Below are positions 1 through 7,557 of a DNA stretch of 64,000 nucleotides, one piece after another. The stretch covers positions 1,018,306-1,082,305 of the forward strand of contig NZ_JAHWQX010000002.1 in the NCBI RefSeq assembly GCF_019334345.1, read 5' to 3'. The notes under the pieces were generated by a model, which worked only from the letters and a program-made list of their open reading frames with translations, did not search any database and was not told the origin of the DNA. A program made the translations under genes and the position numbers. Positions within the stretch are counted from its first letter, which is position 1. Each line of letters starts with the position of its first letter. The DNA comes from Neohoeflea coraliihabitans. Lineage in GTDB: Bacteria > Pseudomonadota > Alphaproteobacteria > Rhizobiales > Rhizobiaceae.

Positions 1-256
1 TCAGTACATTCTGGTCGCGGCTGGGATCGGTGCAGATGGTGCAGGGATCGGAGGTGTCGGCGTTGCCGCAGGTCGAGCACATGACCACGCGGTCATTGGC
101 TTCGCTCATCGCGATGGCCAGCGGGGCCAGCAATTGCTCCTTCTTCTTGATCAGGTGCAAAGCCGCCCGTCGTGCCGAGCGGGGACCGAGACCGGGCACG
201 CGCGCCAGAAGCTGGATCAGCCGCTCGATTTCGGGTCCGGTGACTTTCTTGGCCAT
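1..256 (-). CDS. recR: Recombination protein RecR (C-terminus cut off by window edge)
   Basis: RecR acts with RecF and RecO to load RecA during gap repair. Only the first 85 residues lie in the window, starting [17 protein letters not shown]. An N-terminal helix-hairpin-helix segment ([19 protein letters not shown]) is followed by the four-cysteine zinc finger, spaced C-x2-C-x8-C-x2-C, which begins at VVMCSTCG. The Toprim domain is beyond the edge. It is the last visible gene of the minus-strand set dnaX-ybaB-recR, a conserved bacterial arrangement, and starts about 110 bp after ybaB. Confidence 0.95.
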   Translation of the reverse strand, partial: MAKKVTGPEIERLIQLLARVPGLGPRSARRAALHLIKKKEQLLAPLAIAMSEANDRVVMCSTCGNADTSDPCTICTDPSRDQNVL

Positions 257-365
257 AGCTTCGCCTTCAACGCCTCAGAATCGTTCTGCACCAGCCGGAC
301 AGGCCTTCGGGAGCGGCCCGCTGCAGGCGTCCCGCCTGCCCGGCGGCTCTCCTCCAGTGCATCGC

Positions 366-689
366 TTAAAAGGGCAGTTTCATACCGGGCGGGATCGGCA
401 GTCCGGCAGTCACTTCCTGTGTTTTTGCGGCGATCGCCTCTTCGAGACGCGTGCGGGCATCGTTATGCGCCGCGAGGATCAGGTCTTCGAGGATCTCGAC
501 CTCGTCTTCCTTGAACAGCGACGGATCGATCGACAGCGACTGCATGTCTCCCTTGCCAGCCAGTCCGACGCGGACAAGGCCGCCGCCGGCAACGCCTTCG
601 GCCCGCAGCTCGGCAATCTCGCCTTGCAGGCCCTGCATCTTCGACTGGACATCTTTCAGCTTGCCCATCATGCCCATGAGATCTTTCAT
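366..689 (-). CDS. YbaB/EbfC-family nucleoid-associated protein
   Basis: A 107-residue protein of the YbaB/EbfC family, small dimeric DNA-binding proteins. It starts [19 protein letters not shown], a helical coiled-coil-like N-terminus typical of the family, and ends with the family-like [12 protein letters not shown]. The length is normal. It lies between dnaX (48 bp upstream) and recR on the same strand, the usual place for this gene. Its start is preceded by a purine-rich GGAGAGG-type ribosome site. Confidence 0.95.
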   Translation of the reverse strand: MKDLMGMMGKLKDVQSKMQGLQGEIAELRAEGVAGGGLVRVGLAGKGDMQSLSIDPSLFKEDEVEILEDLILAAHNDARTRLEEAIAAKTQEVTAGLPIPPGMKLPF

Positions 690-737
690 CGGCCTCTCCT
701 TGTTTCATGTGTGTTGGTTGAGTGCAGCCGGCTGAGG

Positions 738-2621
738 CTACAGCATGTCGTCAGGTTCGCCATCGGCCGCCGGCAGAATGTCGCCTTCGTCGGTTTCGCT
801 GACGAGGTCAGCGGACAGGTTTTCTTCTGTGTCAAAGATGCGCACATCGGTAATACGCGCACCCGGGAACTGGCTGAGGATGGCAGCCACGTCAACATCC
901 TGACGCGCGTCGCTGACCAGCGCATCGCGGCGCGCCGCCTCACCTTCCGCCAGTGTTGGTGCCCCGGCTTCACGGCTCAGCGCCACGGTCCATTTGACGC
1001 CGGTCCAGTCGCGCAGCTTCTTGATCAGCTCACCGGGCAGCGTCGGACTGGCATCTTCCGTCAGGTTGATCTCGATGCGGCCCGGCTCGATCCGCACCAG
1101 CCGCACCATGGTGCGGATCTGCACCTTGATGGCGATGTCCCGATGCTGTTCGGCAAGAGCAACCAGATCATCCAGCGAGCGTATCGGCACCGTTTCGGCA
1201 TGTGGCGCGGCGCCGGGGGCGGGTGAGGTGTCCTGAGCCGGCTCGGCGGAATGAGCCAGATGCATGTGCGGTGCGGCGCGGGGAAGGCTGTCAGCGGCGG
1301 TGGCCGGTGACATTTCCTGTGGCGCGTGGTGCAGATCGGACCCGACGGCGCGACGGGCAGAGACGCCGGGTTGCGGCGCGGGCGGAGCTGATGCAGCGGG
1401 CGGGGCGTCTGCGGCGGCGCCGGCGCGGCCATCGGCAATCAGTTTCGCCGCCTCTTCCGGAGAGGGCAATCCGGCGGCATGGGCAATGCGTATCAGGGTC
1501 ATTTCCGCAGCGGCGGACTGGCGCGTTGCGGCCTCGGTTTCGCTGATCCCCTTCAAGAGCATCTGCCAGGTTCGCGATAGCACCGAGGTCGACAATGTCG
1601 TTGCAAATTCCGCACCGCGCTGGCGCTCGATTTCGGTCAGCGAGGCATCCGACGCTTCGGGGACGAATTTCAACCGTGTAACCAGATGGGTCAGATCCGC
1701 AAGGTCGGTGAGCACGACAAGCGGGCTGGCGCCGGCGTCATACTGCTCGCGGTACTGGGCCAGCGTGGCGGCGACGTCACCGGCCATCAGGCGATCGAAC
1801 AGATCGACGACGCGCGAGCGATCGGCGAGGCCGAGCATGGTGCGCACCGTATCGGCGTCAACGGAGCCGCCGCCATGGGCGATCGCCTGGTCAAGCAGCG
1901 ACAGTCCGTCGCGCACCGAGCCCTCGGCGGCGCGGGCGATCATGGCAAGCGACTCGCTGTCAACTTCGACGGCTTCCTGGCGTGCGATGGCGCTGAAATG
2001 CTCCGCCAGAACGGCAGTGTCGATGCGGCGAAGATCGAAGCGCTGGCAGCGCGACAGCACGGTGATCGGCACCTTGCGGATCTCGGTCGTCGCGAAAATG
2101 AACTTGACGTGGGAGGGCGGTTCCTCGAGCGTTTTCAGCAGACCGTTGAAGGCCTGCGTCGAAAGCATGTGAACCTCATCGATGATGTAGACTTTATAGC
2201 GCGCCGCAACGGGCCGGTAGCGCACCTGCTCGATGATGTCGCGGATGTCGTCGATCCCCGTATGGGAGGCGGCATCCATTTCAATGACATCAACGTGCCG
2301 GCCGTCCATGATGGCCTGGCAATGCACGCCAAGCTCAGACAATTCGACCGTCGGCTGATCGACGGTCTCCGATTGATAATTCAAGGCTCGGGCGAGAATG
2401 CGCGCGGTTGTCGTCTTGCCGACACCACGCACGCCTGTCAGCATCCACGCCTGGGCGATGCGACCGGTCTCAAAAGCATTTGTCAGGGTGCGGACCATCG
2501 GCGCCTGGCCGATGAGGTCGGAGAAATCGCGGGGACGATACTTGCGAGCAAGAACGCGGTAGCCGTCGGGATCGGCCCCGGCGGCCCGTACCGCCGTGTT
2601 CGGACCGGCCTGATCATCCAT
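738..2621 (-). CDS. dnaX: DNA polymerase III subunit gamma/tau
   Basis: Clamp-loader ATPase subunit, 627 residues from the chosen start MDDQAGPNTAVRAAG. The AAA+ module starts at YRVLARKYRPRDFSDLIGQ, with Walker A GVRGVGKTTTAR, a Walker B region (VYIIDEVHML) and the SRC motif (LSRCQRFDLRR). The zinc cysteines of gammaproteobacterial DnaX are not present, as is usual in alphaproteobacteria. A Pro/Ala-rich linker leads to the tau C-terminal region ending in an acidic DGEPDDML. The frame stays open to 2822, but that extension runs through the SRP RNA and is not family-like, so the ATG at 2621 is preferred. Confidence 0.96.
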   Translation of the reverse strand: MDDQAGPNTAVRAAGADPDGYRVLARKYRPRDFSDLIGQAPMVRTLTNAFETGRIAQAWMLTGVRGVGKTTTARILARALNYQSETVDQPTVELSELGVHCQAIMDGRHVDVIEMDAASHTGIDDIRDIIEQVRYRPVAARYKVYIIDEVHMLSTQAFNGLLKTLEEPPSHVKFIFATTEIRKVPITVLSRCQRFDLRRIDTAVLAEHFSAIARQEAVEVDSESLAMIARAAEGSVRDGLSLLDQAIAHGGGSVDADTVRTMLGLADRSRVVDLFDRLMAGDVAATLAQYREQYDAGASPLVVLTDLADLTHLVTRLKFVPEASDASLTEIERQRGAEFATTLSTSVLSRTWQMLLKGISETEAATRQSAAAEMTLIRIAHAAGLPSPEEAAKLIADGRAGAAADAPPAASAPPAPQPGVSARRAVGSDLHHAPQEMSPATAADSLPRAAPHMHLAHSAEPAQDTSPAPGAAPHAETVPIRSLDDLVALAEQHRDIAIKVQIRTMVRLVRIEPGRIEINLTEDASPTLPGELIKKLRDWTGVKWTVALSREAGAPTLAEGEAARRDALVSDARQDVDVAAILSQFPGARITDVRIFDTEENLSADLVSETDEGDILPAADGEPDDML

Positions 2622-2718
2622 GCGCCGCACAATTCCTCTTGAACGCGAATACGATTCCGGAAGACGATCTCGACAGTGGTCTCGAATCCGCTCCCGGACA
2701 AGGGCGAAAAGTATAGGG

Positions 2719-2818
2719 TGGGAGGCTGGCACGGTGACCCGTGCCTGGCTCGTTAGGGCTGCTTCCTTCCGGACCTGACCCGGTTGGCGAGTGGCGCGTC
2801 CACCACCAACCTCCCGGC
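2719..2818 (-). ncRNA. ffs: Signal recognition particle RNA, small bacterial 4.5S type
   Basis: Read on the minus strand, this has the nearly invariant SRP RNA apical core GGTCAGGTCCGGAAGGAAGC and then AGCCC. The ends pair: GGGAGG (2810-2815) with CCTCCC (2720-2725), giving a hairpin of about 100 nt, the size of 4.5S RNA. It binds Ffh to form the SRP that targets membrane proteins. It lies just upstream of dnaX on the same strand, a common place in Rhizobiales. The exact ends are estimated from the pairing and from the promoter just upstream. Confidence 0.96.
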
Positions 2819-2821
2819 CCA

Positions 2822-2850
2822 CATATCGTCAATCAAGGTGGCAAAAGCAA
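2822..2850 (-). promoter_or_regulatory. Putative promoter of the SRP RNA
   Basis: On the minus strand a -35-like TTGCTT (2845-2850) is separated by 17 bp from a -10-like GATATG (2822-2827). Transcription would begin a few bases further, at about 2816-2819, which matches the 5' end expected from the SRP RNA stem. The agreement between promoter spacing and RNA end supports the call. Only the sequence was read. Confidence 0.55.
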
Positions 2851-2924
2851 GCCAAAGCCCGGAAAAAATGCTAGGGGATTGGCTGGGGGCATTGGCTGAG
2901 GCGACACACAGACGAGGATCATTC

Positions 2925-3329
2925 ATGGTCAAATTTTCGCTCGACCCTCAACTGGCGGCCGACAGTCAGGCAATCAGTCGGCTTGGTCTGTGTGAATTGC
3001 GGCTGGTCAATGACAGCCGCTGGCCGTGGATTCTCCTGGTGCCGCAACGTCCGGCGATCGTCGAGCTGTTTGACCTGACACCGCTCGACCAGACGCTTCT
3101 GACCTTCGAAACCGCAATGGCGGCAGAAGCACTGAAGGCGGCCAGCGGTGCGGCAAAAGTCAATATCGCTGCAATCGGAAATGTCGTTTCGCAGTTTCAC
3201 CTGCACCTGGTGGCCCGCAACGTGGATGATGAGAACTGGCCAAAGCCGATCTGGGGTCACGGCAGCGCAGTGGCATGGGAGACCGGGCCGCGACAGGCCT
3301 TTGTGCAGCGTCTGCTTGAGGCGCTATGA
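2925..3329 (+). CDS. HIT-family nucleotide-binding protein
   Basis: A 134-residue histidine-triad fold protein, probably a nucleotidyl hydrolase or transferase; substrate unknown. The motif SQFHLHLVARNVDD keeps the first two histidines (H92, H94), but the third triad position is valine, as in some alphaproteobacterial HIT proteins. A WPKPIWG segment follows, another mark of that subgroup. I chose the ATG at 2925 (MVKFSLDPQLAAD); the open frame reaches back to 2784, but that part overlaps the SRP RNA. nudC, another nucleotide hydrolase, is 136 bp downstream on the same strand. Confidence 0.88.
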   Translation: MVKFSLDPQLAADSQAISRLGLCELRLVNDSRWPWILLVPQRPAIVELFDLTPLDQTLLTFETAMAAEALKAASGAAKVNIAAIGNVVSQFHLHLVARNVDDENWPKPIWGHGSAVAWETGPRQAFVQRLLEAL

Positions 3330-3465
3330 GCGCAGGCGGCGCTACCATTATTCGCATTGATGGATTGCACATGATGAACGCGGTTCGGCAGCCCGGCTTG
3401 CCGAATCGGGCGCGATCGGGCCATCTGCCGGCACCGCAAGTCGCAGCAAGGGATTCTGTCTGACA

Positions 3466-4428
3466 ATGCCTGCCTCCATTTTCGACACCGCCGCTCCGCA
3501 TGGAGAGGCCAGCCGCCTTGTCGCCTTCGCCGGCAACAGGCTCGATCGGCAATCTGAACATCGCAGCGAAACCGATCTCCCGGATGCCCTCGCGGAGGAG
3601 GCGACGCGTTGTTTCGCAATCAGCGGCGGCCGCCTAGTGATGCGGCTTGAGGCGGAACGTCCGGTCGGCGAATTGTCGCTTGCCGAGATCGATGCCTTTG
3701 AACCCGATCTCGGTGAAGCGATCCTGCTTGGCCGTGATGAGCAGGGCACGGCGCGGGTGGCCGTGCCTCTGAATATTGCGCCTGAGGCGCTTCCGGAGAA
3801 TTACAAAGCGATCGACGGGCGTTCGGTCTACAAACAGCAATTGCTCGATCAGCCGATGCTTGGCGCCTATGCGCAAGCCAGCAGCCTGCTGGCATGGGCG
3901 GGATCGACGCGGTTTTGCGGCCGGTGCGCCGAACCGATGACTGCCGAGGCGGGGGGCTACCGGCGGCGTTGCGGTGCATGCGGCGGCCTTGCATTTCCCC
4001 GCACCGATCCGGTGGTCATCATGATGGTCATCGACACGGCGTCCGAGCAGTGCCTGCTCGGTCGCAGCCCGCATTTTGCCGCCGGGATGTATTCCTGCCT
4101 GGCGGGCTTCGTCGAGCCGGGAGAAACCATCGAGGACGCGGTCCGGCGCGAGACATTCGAGGAGTCGGGCATCCGCGTCGGCAAGGTGCGCTACCACGCC
4201 AGCCAGCCCTGGCCGATGCCGCACACGCTGATGATCGGAGTTTTCGCCGAGGCGCTGAGCCGGGAGATCGTCGCCGACACGGCGGAACTTGAAGATTGCC
4301 GCTGGTTCGATAGGGCGGATACGGCGGCGATGCTGTCGACGTCGCTCGGCGAAGCGGCGGAGACGCCGCCGCCCGGGGCCATCGCGCATCGGCTGATGCG
4401 TGACTGGCTGGACTGGCCGCGAGAATAA
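3466..4428 (+). CDS. nudC: NAD(+) diphosphatase / RNA deNADding Nudix hydrolase
   Basis: 320 residues. NudC-family enzymes hydrolyse NAD(H) to NMN(H) and AMP and can remove NAD caps from RNA. Visible are the zinc ribbon (FCGRCAEPM to RRCGACGG), the intact Nudix box (GFVEPGETIED, then RRETFEESGI) and the NudC-specific SQPWPMPHTLM, which sets this group apart from other Nudix enzymes. Zinc ribbon and Nudix order is normal and the length is typical. It converges with pheA; the 94-bp gap between the two stops is largely filled by the 43-bp repeats. Confidence 0.95.
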   Translation: MPASIFDTAAPHGEASRLVAFAGNRLDRQSEHRSETDLPDALAEEATRCFAISGGRLVMRLEAERPVGELSLAEIDAFEPDLGEAILLGRDEQGTARVAVPLNIAPEALPENYKAIDGRSVYKQQLLDQPMLGAYAQASSLLAWAGSTRFCGRCAEPMTAEAGGYRRRCGACGGLAFPRTDPVVIMMVIDTASEQCLLGRSPHFAAGMYSCLAGFVEPGETIEDAVRRETFEESGIRVGKVRYHASQPWPMPHTLMIGVFAEALSREIVADTAELEDCRWFDRADTAAMLSTSLGEAAETPPPGAIAHRLMRDWLDWPRE

Positions 4429-4450
4429 GGGACGCGCCGAAGCTATAGTG

Positions 4451-4563
4451 CGCTGTCCTCGCCATGCTCGGTCAGCGGCTTACTGCCCTTCCGCGCTGTC
4501 CTCGCCATGCTCGGTCAGCGGCTTACTGCCCTTCCGCGCTGTCCTCGCCATGCTCGGTCAGCG
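4451..4563. repeat. 43-bp tandem repeat, 2.6 copies, at the 3' end of pheA
   Basis: Two identical 43-bp units (4451-4493 and 4494-4536) are followed by a 27-bp identical part (4537-4563). The repeat covers the last codons and stop of pheA; the extra copies lie after that stop, in the gap before nudC. The unit length is not a multiple of three. Copy identity is complete, so the duplication looks recent or recently homogenised. Each unit can form a weak GCTG/CAGC stem. Not a CRISPR: there are no spacers. Confidence 0.92.
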
Positions 4564-5413
4564 ACTGGCGAAACGGATGTGCCGGATAAACGCCAAGGAT
4601 GTTGATCTCGCGTGAGAAAAAGCCGAGCTCCTCGAGTGCGCGGGCGACGTTCGGCTGATCGGGATGGCCATTAATATCGGCATAAAACTGAGTGGCAAAG
4701 AACTTGCCGCCAAGCTGGTAGCTCTCCAGCTTGGTCATGTTGACGCCATTGGTCGCGAAGCCGCCCATGGCCTTGTAAAGCGCCGCGGGCAAGTTGCGAA
4801 CACGAAACACGAAGGTGGTGACGACAATCTCTCCTTCCTTCGGAACCGGCGGCGTTACCGGTTGGCGCGAAAGCACGACAAAGCGGGTGACATTGGTTTC
4901 GGTGTCCTCGACATCTTCTTCGAGAATATCGAGACCGTAGAGTCCGGCTGCAAGGCGCGGCGCCAGGGCCGCCATCGAGCGGTCACGGGTCTCGGCGATC
5001 AGCTTGGCGGCGCCAGCCGTATCGCCGGCCACCACCGGTTTCCAGCGATTGTCGCGAATGATTTTGCGGCACTGGCCCAGCGCATGGATGTGACTGTGGA
5101 CGGTGCGAATCTCGTCGCGGCCAACCCCCGGCAGAGCCATCAGCTGAAAATGGATCGGCATGAAATATTCGCCGACAATGTGCAGCCGCGACTCGGGCAG
5201 CAGATGATGGATGTCGGCAACACGGCCGGCGATGGTGTTTTCGATCGGGATCATGGCCAGATCGGCCTCGCCCTGCTCAAGCGCGATGAAGGCATCCTCG
5301 AAGGTGGCACAGGGCAAGGGCTGCATGTCCGGGAACATGTCGCGGCAGGCCATGTCGGAATTGGCCCCGAACTCGCCCTGGAAGGCAATGCGATTGGTTA
5401 TTTCTTTAGCCAT
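4523..5413 (-). CDS. pheA: Prephenate dehydratase
   Basis: Converts prephenate to phenylpyruvate in phenylalanine synthesis. 296 residues from MAKEITNRIAFQGEFGANS. The catalytic PDT domain includes the TRF motif (TNVTRFVVLS). The C-terminal ACT domain, for phenylalanine feedback, carries LESYQLGGKFFATQFY. It is a monofunctional enzyme with no chorismate mutase domain. The ATG at 5413 has a GAGGA ribosome site at proper spacing; the nine extra residues to 5440 are not family-like. The last codons and stop lie in the tandem repeat. kdsB is 59 bp upstream on the same strand. Confidence 0.95.
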   Translation of the reverse strand: MAKEITNRIAFQGEFGANSDMACRDMFPDMQPLPCATFEDAFIALEQGEADLAMIPIENTIAGRVADIHHLLPESRLHIVGEYFMPIHFQLMALPGVGRDEIRTVHSHIHALGQCRKIIRDNRWKPVVAGDTAGAAKLIAETRDRSMAALAPRLAAGLYGLDILEEDVEDTETNVTRFVVLSRQPVTPPVPKEGEIVVTTFVFRVRNLPAALYKAMGGFATNGVNMTKLESYQLGGKFFATQFYADINGHPDQPNVARALEELGFFSREINILGVYPAHPFRQSLTEHGEDSAEGQ

Positions 5414-5472
5414 GGGCACGTCCTCGCTGCGTGGATGCATCTGTCATGCGCGGCCTGCGCAAGTCACCGGGA

Positions 5473-6234
5473 TCAGCCGCCGAGAATTCGGCGCGCCTTC
5501 TCGAGGTCGTCCGGGGTATCAACGCCAAGCGGGACGGAGTCAACGATAGCGACATCGATGCGCATGCCGTTTTCCAGAGCCCGGAGCTGTTCAAGCGATT
5601 CGCGGCGCTCCAGATGGCCGGGCGGCAATGCCACAAATCGCTCAAGAGCAGCGCGGCGATAGGCATAAAGACCGATGTGATGATACAGTGGTCCATCCCC
5701 CCATGGCGCGGTGGCGCGGGTGAAATACAGCGCCCGCAGACGCGTTTCGCCGCTGTCATTCCCGCCTGTGCAGGGGGTCCCGACCACCTTGACGATATTG
5801 GGGTTCGTCTTCTCCGCCTCATCGGTGATCTCGACAGCAATCGTGGCGATATCAACGTCGGGATTGTCGAGCGGCGAGACGACTTTGCGGATAGCCTCAG
5901 GCTCGATGGCCGGGATATCGCCCTGCACATTGATGATGGTGTCGATGGTTCCCTCGCCATCAATTGCGGCGAGCGCTTCGGCAATGCGGTCGGAACCGGA
6001 GAGATGATCGTCACGAGTCATCACGGCCCGCACCCCCTCGGCCTGCAGGCACTCGACAATCCTCGGCGAATCGGTTGCGACAACCACCTCGCCGATGCCG
6101 GCTTGCTTTGCCCGGCGTGCGACGTGCAAAATCATCGGTCGATCCCCGATCATTGCCAGCGGCTTGCCGGGCAGCCGCGTCGACTGCATGCGGGCGGGGA
6201 TGATCAGCACTGTCCTGCCGGCGGGGCTTGCCAT
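5473..6234 (-). CDS. kdsB: 3-deoxy-manno-octulosonate cytidylyltransferase (CMP-Kdo synthetase)
   Basis: Activates Kdo with CTP for lipopolysaccharide inner core synthesis. 253 residues. The nucleotide-binding N-terminus [16 protein letters not shown], the [10 protein letters not shown] segment and [12 protein letters not shown] are the hallmark motifs. I chose the ATG at 6234 ([12 protein letters not shown]) because it gives the usual family length; the open frame to 6345 adds 37 residues without family character. It is divergent from the cytochrome gene, with about 160 bp between starts, and pheA follows downstream. Confidence 0.95.
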   Translation of the reverse strand: MASPAGRTVLIIPARMQSTRLPGKPLAMIGDRPMILHVARRAKQAGIGEVVVATDSPRIVECLQAEGVRAVMTRDDHLSGSDRIAEALAAIDGEGTIDTIINVQGDIPAIEPEAIRKVVSPLDNPDVDIATIAVEITDEAEKTNPNIVKVVGTPCTGGNDSGETRLRALYFTRATAPWGDGPLYHHIGLYAYRRAALERFVALPPGHLERRESLEQLRALENGMRIDVAIVDSVPLGVDTPDDLEKARRILGG

Positions 6235-6392
6235 TCTGTGCGAAATCCTCAATGAAGCGGCCAAGGTACCAAAATGTCTCACCCAGCGGGCGACAAACGC
6301 GGTTGCAACAGCCACGCAAAAGACATAGGTTCCGCGCGATTTCAAGCCCGGTCCGGGTATCGAGGACCCGGATATGAATGGGAGCGATGCTC

Positions 6393-7355
6393 ATGAACTC
6401 CTCTTACCTGAACGCTGCCGCGGGTGCTTTCCTCGGTGTCGTTTTCGTCGTGATGACCCTGTCGATTGTCTCCGAGGGCCTGTTCCACTCGGAAGCTCCG
6501 GAACAGGCCGGCTTCGCCATCGTCGCTGATGAAAGCGCCGGCAGCGGTGATGCGGCCCCGGCTGAGGAAGGCCTGCCGGAAATTGCACCGCTGATGGCTT
6601 CCGCCGACCCGGCAGCCGGCGAGAACGTCTTCAAGAAATGCGCGGCCTGTCACACGGTTGATCCCAGCGGCACCAACAAGGTGGGCCCCGGCCTCTACAA
6701 TGTGGTCGGCGCCGAGATCGCGGCGCATGAGGGCTTCAACTACTCCTCGGCCCTACAGGAATATGCAGAAGGCCGGCAGTGGGATTACGAGCATCTGAAC
6801 CGCTTCCTGTTTGCGCCCAAGAAGGAAGTGCGTGGAACGGCGATGGGCTTTGCCGGCCTCAAGAAAGAAGAGGATCGCGCCAATGTGATCGCCTATCTTC
6901 GCGAGCAGTCGGATAGCCCTGCACCACTGCCGAGCCCGGAAGAAGCGGCGGCTGATGACGATGCAGCAGCCGATGACGAGGCGGCTGCAGGTGACGAGGA
7001 GACCGTTGCTGGCGACGAGGCTGCGTCCGAGGAAACGGATACTCCGGCGACCGATGATGCTCCGGCGACGGCGGACACCGCGGCTTCGGAGGATGACGGG
7101 GTCGCCGCAAGGGTGAGCGAGGAAAGCGAGACCGAAGCCGACCCGGAGGCAACGCCGGACGGCGTGATCTCCGACGAGACGGCTCCTGAGGACATCGCCG
7201 AAACATCGACCGAATCGGATCCGGTTGCAGAGGACTCCCCGGCCGAGGTGGTGACACCGGCCGAGGCTGAAGCCGACGAAGAAACCGATGCGTCGATCGA
7301 GCCAGAGACGGCCGAGGAACTGACCCCTCTCGAAAAGCCGGTCTCGGCCGAGTAG
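6393..7355 (+). CDS. Membrane-anchored c-type cytochrome with long acidic C-terminal tail
   Basis: 320 residues. An uncleaved N-terminal membrane anchor (about residues 8-28) is followed by one class I cytochrome c domain: CAACH at 83-87 for heme attachment and a probable axial methionine in RGTAMGFAG (M151). It resembles the CycM-type membrane cytochromes of Rhizobiales that pass electrons to an oxidase. Those are normally under 200 residues. Here residues 181-320 form an extra Ala/Asp/Glu/Thr tail with only two basic residues, surely disordered. ATG 6393 has GGGAG 8 bases upstream. Confidence 0.9.
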   Translation: MNSSYLNAAAGAFLGVVFVVMTLSIVSEGLFHSEAPEQAGFAIVADESAGSGDAAPAEEGLPEIAPLMASADPAAGENVFKKCAACHTVDPSGTNKVGPGLYNVVGAEIAAHEGFNYSSALQEYAEGRQWDYEHLNRFLFAPKKEVRGTAMGFAGLKKEEDRANVIAYLREQSDSPAPLPSPEEAAADDDAAADDEAAAGDEETVAGDEAASEETDTPATDDAPATADTAASEDDGVAARVSEESETEADPEATPDGVISDETAPEDIAETSTESDPVAEDSPAEVVTPAEAEADEETDASIEPETAEELTPLEKPVSAE

Positions 7356-7391
7356 GACCAGGGTAGCCGCAAGCTGCAAAGAGAATTTGGG

Positions 7392-7419
7392 TAGCCGGGC
7401 AACAGCCCGGCTATTTTTT
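7392..7419 (+). terminator. Rho-independent terminator of the cytochrome gene
   Basis: A perfect 9-bp stem, TAGCCGGGC (7392-7400) and GCCCGGCTA (7405-7413), with a 4-nt AACA loop is followed at once by six T residues. It lies 36 bp after the cytochrome stop, on its strand, and separates it from the yej operon. Confidence 0.92.
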
Positions 7420-7557
7420 GTTTGCTCTGCCTTTTTATTGAGCGGCGAGGCCGTGCATTACGCGGCTTGACAACTTGGCGGCCTGTTTTTGGCCGCAGAC
7501 TGCACTAGTGTGGAGATCGATGCCCCTTCGGGGAGAGCCTGAAACCGGAGCCCGCCC

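Noticed and set aside
30..1226. 398-codon plus-strand open frame
   Set aside because: It lies opposite recR, ybaB and dnaX, which have clear family motifs; the plus-strand product shows none. A codon-bias shadow in GC-rich DNA.
2622..2822. N-terminal extension of dnaX
   Set aside because: The region is occupied by the SRP RNA and its sequence is not family-like. The ATG at 2621 gives a normal DnaX.
4451..4563. CRISPR-like direct repeats
   Set aside because: Units are head to tail with no spacers, and one unit covers the pheA stop.
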